A DNA stretch of 64,000 nt from a virus. The stretch lies in IMG/VR virus record IMGVR_UViG_3300032070_000002, positions 26,230-90,229 of that record; one strand, 5' to 3'. The translations under genes were made by a program, and so were the position numbers. Below are positions 57,745 to 64,000 of the stretch, one piece after another. The notes under the pieces were generated by a model. It was not told where the DNA came from. It worked only from the letters and a program-made list of their open reading frames with translations, and did not search any database. How positions within the stretch are numbered: position 1 is the stretch's first letter; each line of letters starts with the position of its first letter.

Positions 57745-57995
57745 CTCGTATAAAAGGTAGTAGTAAGGATGTAATATTAAAAGATATTTTAGAGAGATTA
57801 AATAAGTTAGATAGTAGACTAGATAACATAGAACAAGAAATTGAAGGCGTAAAAAAAGCAGTAAAATTAGTTATGTGGATAATAAAAGGTGTAGGCGCAA
57901 TAGGTACACTTTTAACCGCTGTTTATAAAATATGGCCTTGGATACCTAAAGGTAAAGGAGCCGAAAGTGTGCAAAAAAATATTCGTAAAAAATAG
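57741..57995 (+). CDS. coiled coil plus one membrane span, XhlA-like
   Basis: 84 residues. A coiled coil (LKDILERLNKLDSRLDNIEQEI) leads into one hydrophobic span (LVMWIIKGVGAIGTLLTAVY) and a basic tail: the plan of XhlA-type lysis accessory proteins. AGGGAGGTAATTAA upstream. No endolysin was recognised next to it. Role uncertain. Confidence 0.5.
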   Translation: MTRIKGSSKDVILKDILERLNKLDSRLDNIEQEIEGVKKAVKLVMWIIKGVGAIGTLLTAVYKIWPWIPKGKGAESVQKNIRKK

Positions 57996-58146
57996 TTCTT
58001 CCGATATAAATTTTGGTTATTATGACGTAGAGATTATTGTTAGAACAGATGGCGGAAGACTTTATTTAAGTAAAGAGTATGGTGCTAAACTTGAAGTAGA
58101 CGAAAAAACTAATAAGTTAAAAGTTATACTTTGTGAAAAACCTTAA
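57967..58146 (+). CDS. small hypothetical protein
   Basis: 59 residues from GTG 57967, 6 bases after GGAG (57957-57960), overlapping the previous stop. Beta-rich (YYDVEIIVRTDGGRLYLSKEYG) with a clean continuous reading. Family unknown. Confidence 0.5.
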   Translation: MCKKIFVKNSSSDINFGYYDVEIIVRTDGGRLYLSKEYGAKLEVDEKTNKLKVILCEKP

Positions 58147-58157
58147 GGAGGATAAAA

Positions 58158-58988
58158 ATGGCTGATAAGAATACTTGTAGAGATCGTGACGGAAAAGAAC
58201 ATTTTGGCGAATATGGTTGGTATGACGGATATATAGGATCTATAGGTAATTGCAGATGCGGATTAAATTCAAGGGGCGGCGCTTGTAAAGATGTAGATTT
58301 ATGTATTGAGGAAAGTCATAACAAGATAGCAAACGGTCAACTAAATACTAACATAGTTTCTTATAATTTAGATAGTATGGTTGCAGGCGAGAAGCAAAAG
58401 GAAAAAGAAAGAAAAGAAGATAAGGAAATGGAAGATATCCGGCGGCAAAAAGAAAAGGAAGAAGCGGAAAAGATAAAACAAGAGAAAGAATTAGGCGGAA
58501 AAACAATAAAAGAAGTTAAAGATGATAAAGGGGCATCTATTAAGATTTGTCCTTATTGTGATAAACCTATTGAAAATGATTTAGTAATCGGGGAAGACGG
58601 TAAAACATATCATAAACCGTGTATAGGCAAAGGGCCGATTATTTTAACTGAACCCAAAAAAGAAGAATCTAAAAAAGAGGAAAAGAAAGAAGAAAAGGTA
58701 GAGCCTTTAGATGAAGAAAAAGAAACCGAATTAATGGAAAGAAAAGAGTATGACCATAAGTGTTCTCACTGTGGTAAGACTATAGGAGAAAAAGAAATAG
58801 TAGATAAAGGAGACGGTAAGACTAGACATCGTAGCTGCGGCGGAGTAATTAAGTTTAAGGAAGCACCTAAAAAGGAAGAACCTAAAAAAGAGGCTAAAGA
58901 AGAGGTGAAAATTGAAGAGGATAAAAATAAAGAGACACCTAAAATTGAACCCGCAAAAGAAGAAATTAAACAAGAAGAAAAGAAATAA
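58158..58988 (+). CDS. charged multi-zinc-ribbon protein
   Basis: 276 residues. An N-terminal cysteine set (C7, CRCG, C43, C49) is followed by a Lys/Glu-rich coiled coil at about 76-110, then two similar LIM/ribbon-like units (CPYCDK...HKPC and CSHCGK...HRSC), each followed by a lysine/glutamate-rich low-complexity arm. Probably an elongated scaffold or adaptor. No enzymatic motif. AAGGAGGATAAAA before ATG. Confidence 0.6.
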   Translation: MADKNTCRDRDGKEHFGEYGWYDGYIGSIGNCRCGLNSRGGACKDVDLCIEESHNKIANGQLNTNIVSYNLDSMVAGEKQKEKERKEDKEMEDIRRQKEKEEAEKIKQEKELGGKTIKEVKDDKGASIKICPYCDKPIENDLVIGEDGKTYHKPCIGKGPIILTEPKKEESKKEEKKEEKVEPLDEEKETELMERKEYDHKCSHCGKTIGEKEIVDKGDGKTRHRSCGGVIKFKEAPKKEEPKKEAKEEVKIEEDKNKETPKIEPAKEEIKQEEKK

Positions 58989-59082
58989 AAGTATTTTACT
59001 TAATTCAAAGGTTTATAAGGAATGCAATATTTGTAACGGAACTGGTGAAATAGATACGGGTTTAGTAGTAAAAAAATTATGA
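58945..59082 (+). CDS. small CxxCxGxG-type protein with uncertain start
   Basis: A frame ending in ECNICNGTGEIDTG (one DnaJ-like CxxCxG knuckle) and TGA 59080 overlaps the next ATG as in other genuine junctions. No ATG exists; TTG 58945 is the nearest in-frame candidate but lacks a ribosome site. The real start may be a rare codon around 58993. Confidence 0.35.
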   Translation: MNPQKKKLNKKKRNKSILLNSKVYKECNICNGTGEIDTGLVVKKL

Positions 59083-60314
59083 TTATAAAATTAACTATTC
59101 CCGTAGAGGGAAACAATTATATAATAACAAACAGTGAAACTATTCTTTTGGTTTTTGTAGATACTATAACCCACGAAGTAAGAGAATTTTTAGATGCTGT
59201 AAGTAAAGAAAATGTTTACGCTATAGTATTTACTTCTACAAGAGAAATAGATACTGTGTTATATAAGGGCACCATTTTATATTTAGAAGACTATAGCTTT
59301 ATAGAGGATATAGTAGAAGAACCCTATCAAATTAGGTTTGTAATAGGGTTTGGAGACGAAGGGAAAAATATTGCAATTAGATTTTCTCAAAAAAATAAAG
59401 GAATTGTTTATTTACAAGATATAAATAGTTTCAAAAATATTTATAAGAATTTAGGTAATACTGTTTTAATACAAATGAGTGAAGGTATAGGAGATTTGTT
59501 AATGACATTACCTGTCGCTCGTTATTATTTTAAACAAGGTTATAAGGTAGATATACTAACAAATCTCGGATATGAAGAAATTTTAAATAGTATAAATTAT
59601 ATAAACAAAGTTTATACGTTTGAAAAAAATATAGACTATTCTAAGTATAGACTTAGATATAATCCAAGTGGAAAATTATCTAATTACGATAAAGAGTATT
59701 GTAAACAACATAGAGTTTTTACTATTGCAAATTTATGCGGACTAGATAACGATAAAGTAGAAAATGATATGTTACCGGATTTAGTAATAACTGAAGATGA
59801 AAAGGTTTGGGCTCAAAGATTATTAAAAGGATATTCAAAAACCGTAGCTTTAACATTAGATTCGGTTCATTCTAAGCATAGAAGTTTACCCCCAGAATGT
59901 CAACAGGATTTAATTAATAAATTAAAAGTTAATGGTTTTAATCCTATTATATTACATTCAAAATTACAACCTTATATAAACTGTTTAAATCTATCAACGA
60001 AATTATCTTTAAGGCAATTTTTTGCTATTTTAGCAGTAAGTGAATATATAGTTACCGTAGATACGTGTACTGTTCAAATAGCTGCAGCCTTAAATAAGTC
60101 AATTGTATTAATTCCTAGTATAGTTAATTATAAATGGCGTATATATAAAGAAAGAGAAGTACGTTTAATAAAATTAAATACGGATTGTTATCCCTGTAAT
60201 GAAAAATATTGGAATAATTCAGAAGATATACTCTGTGGCCAATTGTTAGAAGAATACCCTAAGTGTATGAAGAGTATAAATATAGATGAGATAGTACAAA
60301 ATTTAATTAAATAA
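59079..60314 (+). CDS. GT9 (heptosyltransferase-like) glycosyltransferase
   Basis: 411 residues. From about residue 127: TVLIQMSEGIGDLLMTLPVARYYF and later YIVTVDTCTVQIAAALNKSIVLI, the two conserved GT9 blocks. Both CYPCNE and the final cysteines resemble the equivalent part of the fusion enzyme at 48921, so the two are distant paralogs. The N-terminal 125 residues are undefined, again as in the paralog. Probable role: adding a sugar to a phage or host surface glycan. Confidence 0.75.
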   Translation: MIIKLTIPVEGNNYIITNSETILLVFVDTITHEVREFLDAVSKENVYAIVFTSTREIDTVLYKGTILYLEDYSFIEDIVEEPYQIRFVIGFGDEGKNIAIRFSQKNKGIVYLQDINSFKNIYKNLGNTVLIQMSEGIGDLLMTLPVARYYFKQGYKVDILTNLGYEEILNSINYINKVYTFEKNIDYSKYRLRYNPSGKLSNYDKEYCKQHRVFTIANLCGLDNDKVENDMLPDLVITEDEKVWAQRLLKGYSKTVALTLDSVHSKHRSLPPECQQDLINKLKVNGFNPIILHSKLQPYINCLNLSTKLSLRQFFAILAVSEYIVTVDTCTVQIAAALNKSIVLIPSIVNYKWRIYKEREVRLIKLNTDCYPCNEKYWNNSEDILCGQLLEEYPKCMKSINIDEIVQNLIK

Positions 60315-60376
60315 TAATAATAATTAGGTGTTTTAATTTATGAGAGAGAAAATAACCATTAAACTGAGAGGATAAA

Positions 60377-61948
60377 ATGTTTTTCTTTACAAAAAAAAGA
60401 TTTGAAAAGGCAGTAGCAGAAGCAGCTTCAAAAAGGATTGAAGCAAAATCTTTAATAGAAGACGAAAGAACTAGAGACGGTAAATATGTAGAAAGAACCC
60501 TTCAAGTATCTTACGAAGAGATGTGGTTGATGTATTTAAGAAACGAATGGGTAAGAGGTTGCGTAGATAAAATTACTAAATCGGCTACAAATAGTAATTT
60601 ATTTGCTGAAGCTATAACGGATGAAACAGAAAGTATCTCTCCGGAAACAAAGGCTCATATAGAAGAGATTAATACGTTATTAGAAGATCCTAATACGGGT
60701 TTAGAGTCTTGGAAAGATATAAGAAGAGAGTATTTAAGAGATATTTTAATATACGATGCTGGCGGATTAGAGATAGTTTATGATACTAACGGCGTTCCCG
60801 TTGAATTATATTCTTTACCTGGACAAAAGATAAGATTAAACGTAGGTAAACACGGCACATTTATGTCGGAGGAAGAAGCTTATTATCTTCAAGGAGGTTA
60901 CTGGGGAGGCAGAAAAGTAGAAGATATTCCTTTTGCAAGAAAGGAAGTAATTTATTTAGTAGCTAATCCTAAGACAGGCTCCGTATATGGGCTATCTCCG
61001 TTAGAAACCCTCTATCAGTCGGTGGCTTCGGACTTATTCGCTGCTAAGTATAACTCTGACTTCTTTAAGAATCACGCGGAAGCTTCCGGTATGTTAGGAG
61101 TAGAAGGAATGTCGGAGCCAGATTTAAAAAGATTTAGAACCTATTGGAAAGCCGAAGTAAAAGGTCAACCGCATAAAATGGTTATAGTAAATGGAAAAGT
61201 AAATTGGATTCCAATGAACGTATCTAATAAGGATATGCAATTTTTAGAATATCAGAAATGGTTACTATGTAAAATAATGACGGTATATTCTATGCAACCT
61301 ATAGTATTAGGTATAATAGATCCTACTACTGGTAAGTTAAATTCAAAGGAACAATTAACTGCTTATAAAGAGGAAGCAATAAAGCCTTTATTAGAGATGG
61401 AAACTTATCAATTAACAAAAGTATTAGTTCAGCAAGGCTTTGGATATAGTGATGTAAAAATAAGTTATAAGTCTATTGATGTTAAAGATGAAGTTTCCGA
61501 TGCTTCTGTTGCGGTTCAAGTTGTAAGTGGACGTATTATGACTCCTAATGAAGCAAGAAAGAAATATTTTGATATGAAAGAAATTGAGGGCGGAGATACT
61601 TTATCCGGAGGTCTTGGAGATATCTTTCCGCAGCCTGAACAAACTTCTATGACAGAAGAAGAAGTAAAAAGTAATTTAGATGAAAATAAAATTACCGAAG
61701 AACAAGTAAAAAGTTTCGGAGAAACATTTATTATGGAATCTCCTATATATGATTATAACTGGATAGAAAAGAAAGTTGTTAAGAGAGGTAATAAGTGGTG
61801 TGTAATTCACGCACATCCTCAAAAAACCGGTTCTAAAACTGATAAACCACTGGGAAGTGTAATAAAATGTTTTCCTACTAAACAACAGGCAGTAAAAATG
61901 CATACCGCAATTGTAATATCTCAAGCAAGAGCTGCGGGAAAAATATAA
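60377..61948 (+). CDS. portal protein with C-terminal extension
   Basis: 523 residues. Portal-type features: LMYLRNEWVRGCVDKIT, a GLEIVYDTNGVPVELYSL strand region, VYGLSPLETLYQSVASDLFAAKYNSDFFKN, and IVLGIIDPTTGKLNSKEQ, matching HK97-type portals. Residues about 460-523 form a separate small domain (KRGNKWCVIHAHPQ...FPTKQQAVKMHTAI) seen appended to other phage proteins. The dodecameric ring is the DNA gate for TerL. Good GAGAGGATAAA site. Confidence 0.88.
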   Translation: MFFFTKKRFEKAVAEAASKRIEAKSLIEDERTRDGKYVERTLQVSYEEMWLMYLRNEWVRGCVDKITKSATNSNLFAEAITDETESISPETKAHIEEINTLLEDPNTGLESWKDIRREYLRDILIYDAGGLEIVYDTNGVPVELYSLPGQKIRLNVGKHGTFMSEEEAYYLQGGYWGGRKVEDIPFARKEVIYLVANPKTGSVYGLSPLETLYQSVASDLFAAKYNSDFFKNHAEASGMLGVEGMSEPDLKRFRTYWKAEVKGQPHKMVIVNGKVNWIPMNVSNKDMQFLEYQKWLLCKIMTVYSMQPIVLGIIDPTTGKLNSKEQLTAYKEEAIKPLLEMETYQLTKVLVQQGFGYSDVKISYKSIDVKDEVSDASVAVQVVSGRIMTPNEARKKYFDMKEIEGGDTLSGGLGDIFPQPEQTSMTEEEVKSNLDENKITEEQVKSFGETFIMESPIYDYNWIEKKVVKRGNKWCVIHAHPQKTGSKTDKPLGSVIKCFPTKQQAVKMHTAIVISQARAAGKI

Positions 61949-61962
61949 TAAGGAGAAAATAA

Positions 61963-62262
61963 ATGGGAAATGCTTATTCTAGAACTTTAACAGATGTAGT
62001 TAGTTATGGAAATACTTTTACAGAAGTAACTTTAGTCTCCGGAGTAGATTTTGAAGCGTTACTTTTTGATAATAGAGGCAGTTATAATGTAGAGGTAAGA
62101 ATTAATCAAGGCTCTGAAAATCCTTTTACAATTAAGTTAGAATCAGGTATGTATATTGATTTACTTATTCAAAATTTAAGTAAGTTAGAAATAAGGTGTT
62201 CGGATACCGGACATAATAGTAACGTATTTTATATGTTACAGGGAGACAAAGTAATCTCTTAA
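61963..62262 (+). CDS. small beta-rich structural-type protein
   Basis: 99 residues, mostly strands, without charged extremes. AAGGAGAAAATAA before ATG. Sits between portal and fibre; may be a virion decoration or head/neck protein. No family recognised. Confidence 0.55.
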   Translation: MGNAYSRTLTDVVSYGNTFTEVTLVSGVDFEALLFDNRGSYNVEVRINQGSENPFTIKLESGMYIDLLIQNLSKLEIRCSDTGHNSNVFYMLQGDKVIS

Positions 62263-62281
62263 TAAATTAAAGGCGTAAAAA

Positions 62282-63871
62282 ATGGGTTACGGTATAACTA
62301 AAAAATATGTAGATGATAAAGTTGCAGAAGTAACTACACAATTTCACGTAAAGGATCCTGTTGCTAATTATAGTAGTTTACCTATAACCGGCAATGGTGA
62401 AAACGATATAAGGTTTGTAAAAGATACGGATAAAGGCTATGTTTGGTCAATAGCTTCTCCCACGGGAAGTTTAACGGATTGGAAAGAGATAGGATTAACA
62501 TCCGTGGATTGGAGTTTAATAACTGGAAAACCATCTTCAAGTGTTACTAATATTGATGATGCAGTTACTTTAAAACATACTAAAAATGCTGATACTATAC
62601 TTGATGAAGGCGGCGTTAATGAAATTGGAGTAGCAAAAATAACGCCTAGATTAACTGAAAATATTAATTATTATATTAATCCAGATACGGGCAGTAATGA
62701 TAACCCCGGAACGTCCGCATTACCTTTTGCAACAATTCAAAAAGCTATTAATTTATTACCTAAAAATTTAGGTTATAAATCTGCGGTAATATATTTACAA
62801 TCAAGTTTAAACTACACGGGAAAAACAGAAATTTTAGGTTTTTATGGCGGAGAATTAAGAATTAGAGGAGTTACTACTACACCTGCAAACGCTTTAATTA
62901 CTAGTAGCGATGATGGCTTTTATATAAGAAATTGTTATGCTTATATAAGAATAGACTATCTTAGTATAAAAGTTACAGCAAATAGTAAGAAATGTATCAA
63001 TGTAGTCGGAAGTTTTAGGATACGGATAGATACAGTAAAATATTCAGATAACAATAATATTGGAACTATAGGAGTTTATGGGGATAATAGTATAATTAGA
63101 GTCCTTAATAGTTCTGATTATGATGATAAAAAAGTAGCAGAAGGAATTAAAAACAATCTGGGGTATATTACTCCCGACGGTTCAGAGTTTGGAGACCAAT
63201 GGTTAAGTTTAGCTTCTTCAGGAATAATCAGTGATGATAATAAAGGGGTTGTATTTAATGGAATAGATACTATTAAAGCAGTTTACGAGTCAGAAGAGGA
63301 TTTAAAATATTTGAATATAGGAGAACCTTCTTCCGGAGGTTTCATTCGTTTATTTAAAAAAGGCGGAATTTATGTCGCCAGAGGTTCGGTTGAATTTCAA
63401 GCGGATTATTCTGAAAATGATGAAGATGCAGCAAGATTTGGATTTTGGACTTATAATGGAGAAGAAGGTACTGATAGCATATTACTTATGGAATTATTTA
63501 AAAATGGCAAAGTTTATGTGCCAGGCTTTATATTAGTTGAAGGGAGAATCAATGTAGGCGGAAATATTCTATTACACGGTAATTTAACGGATGGAGATGA
63601 AGAAAATGCAACCTCTCCCGCAGAATTAAAAGACGCCGTAAATAAAAAGCATTCTAATTCTTTAGACCATACCCAAAATACGGATACGGGAACTTCTCAG
63701 AATTTTGACGTAGTTGGAGAAGTATCAATAAAAGTTTATTCTCAAAATGAAGAACCTACTTTAGGCGCAAATAATAGAATGGCGATATGGGTTGATACAA
63801 ACGATTCCAATAGAGTTTATTTACTTTTTAAAAGAGGAACCGGTGACCAAGTATTAGTTGAATTATCATAA
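62282..63871 (+). CDS. tail fibre/spike-like protein with beta-helix
   Basis: 529 residues. The N-terminus is a fibre-like region with ITGKPSSS and similar short repeats. Residues about 140-280 form a right-handed beta-helix of the DUF1565/pectin-lyase type, starting YYINPDTGSNDNPGTSALP, FATIQKAI. The rest is beta-rich with a C-terminal domain containing RMAIWVDTND and LLFKRGTGDQ, common on phage receptor-binding proteins. It likely binds or degrades host surface polymer. Confidence 0.78.
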   Translation: MGYGITKKYVDDKVAEVTTQFHVKDPVANYSSLPITGNGENDIRFVKDTDKGYVWSIASPTGSLTDWKEIGLTSVDWSLITGKPSSSVTNIDDAVTLKHTKNADTILDEGGVNEIGVAKITPRLTENINYYINPDTGSNDNPGTSALPFATIQKAINLLPKNLGYKSAVIYLQSSLNYTGKTEILGFYGGELRIRGVTTTPANALITSSDDGFYIRNCYAYIRIDYLSIKVTANSKKCINVVGSFRIRIDTVKYSDNNNIGTIGVYGDNSIIRVLNSSDYDDKKVAEGIKNNLGYITPDGSEFGDQWLSLASSGIISDDNKGVVFNGIDTIKAVYESEEDLKYLNIGEPSSGGFIRLFKKGGIYVARGSVEFQADYSENDEDAARFGFWTYNGEEGTDSILLMELFKNGKVYVPGFILVEGRINVGGNILLHGNLTDGDEENATSPAELKDAVNKKHSNSLDHTQNTDTGTSQNFDVVGEVSIKVYSQNEEPTLGANNRMAIWVDTNDSNRVYLLFKRGTGDQVLVELS

Positions 63872-63916
63872 AGGAATTTAAAATGAAGAAACAATTATAT
63901 CAGCGTAGGGGGGGTA

Positions 63917-64000
63917 ATGGCAGGTCATATAAGACCACAATGTAAAGTTGGTTATTTTATTAATCCATTAATTATAGGATTATACGTAATAACTGAATTA
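63917..64000 (+). CDS. start of a gene running off the window (partial)
   Basis: ATG 63917 follows AGGGGGGG by two bases and stays open to the window edge for 28 codons. A 20-codon frame from ATG 63883 with AAGGAAT upstream ends at 63945 in another frame; dropping one G of the run at 63908-63914 would join the two. The true start is therefore uncertain. Confidence 0.4.
   Translation, partial: MAGHIRPQCKVGYFINPLIIGLYVITEL

Noticed and set aside
60340-60375. 11-codon frame just before the portal gene
   Set aside because: No good ribosome site, and it mainly contains the ribosome site of the portal gene. A leader peptide cannot be excluded.
1-64000. CRISPR array or diversity-generating retroelement
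   Set aside because: No regularly spaced direct repeats with unique spacers and no reverse transcriptase were found. The only tandem repeat is the in-frame coding array at 9091-9306.
1-64000. Alternative genetic code (TGA or TAG reassigned)
   Set aside because: Well-recognised genes such as queE, queD and sbcC end at TAG or TGA with the next start overlapping, so both are used as stops. The single TGA at 46244 is an isolated case.

Overview
This is a strictly one-directional, AT-rich, very gene-dense block of a double-stranded DNA tailed bacteriophage genome. Every supported gene is on the + strand. Genes overlap by ATGA/TAATG-type junctions or are a few bases apart, starts carry GGAGG-like ribosome sites, and no stretch above 300 bases lacks a gene. 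Phage identity rests on a terminase large subunit, a portal protein, a tail-fibre-like protein and a phage replication set. All three stop codons are used, so the standard bacterial code fits, apart from one odd in-frame TGA at 46244. The host cannot be fixed from the sequence. SD strength and a TagD/TagF-like pair hint at a Gram-positive host, while GT9 (heptosyltransferase-like) enzymes also occur in Gram-negative systems.

Layout. 1-2.1 kb: small genes including a sigma region-2-like protein. 2.06-4.9 kb: an island with its own consensus extended -10 promoter and a secreted collagen-like protein. 4.9-7.9 kb: a winged-helix-like protein and a primase-helicase. 8.5-20.5 kb: a 7-deazaguanine pathway (queD, queE, folE2, dpdA-like, queC) interleaved with a phosphoribosyltransferase, an M16 peptidase, an RNA ligase, two methyltransferase-like proteins and an HNH protein. 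20.5-34.4 kb: nucleotide metabolism, replication and recombination (dUTPase, polynucleotide-kinase-like P-loop protein, UDG-exonuclease-polymerase fusion, gp32-like SSB, RuvC-like resolvase, RecA, Hjc-like nuclease, serine protease, SbcD, split SbcC, phosphoesterase). 34.5-38.5 kb: deoC, a deoxyribosyltransferase-like protein, a DUF1599-type protein, an HD hydrolase and membrane proteins. 38.6-44.4 kb: a short non-coding hairpin region, a two-gene split sigma factor, and small and large terminase. 44.4-60.3 kb: an accessory block lying between terminase and portal, with many small zinc-ribbon and membrane proteins, a glycan/surface-modification cluster (GT9-GT2 fusion, methyltransferases, TagF-like and TagD-like proteins, a second GT9) and three further proteases. 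60.4-64 kb: portal, a small structural-type protein and a beta-helix tail fibre.

How it fits together. FolE2, QueD, QueE and QueC would convert GTP to preQ0, and the DpdA-like transglycosylase would exchange it for guanine in phage DNA, probably to evade restriction. The neighbouring phosphoribosyltransferase could recycle the released guanine. Two methyltransferase-like proteins directly after dpdA are candidates for tailoring the base.

The most striking features are these. Three inteins carry three different types of homing nuclease and sit in QueC (zinc site), the UDG part of the polymerase (Fe-S cysteine) and TerL (Walker A). A family-4 uracil-DNA glycosylase is fused to a Pol I-type polymerase. 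SbcC is split by two inserted small genes. A sigma factor is split into region-2 and region-4 genes. Five unrelated proteases are present.
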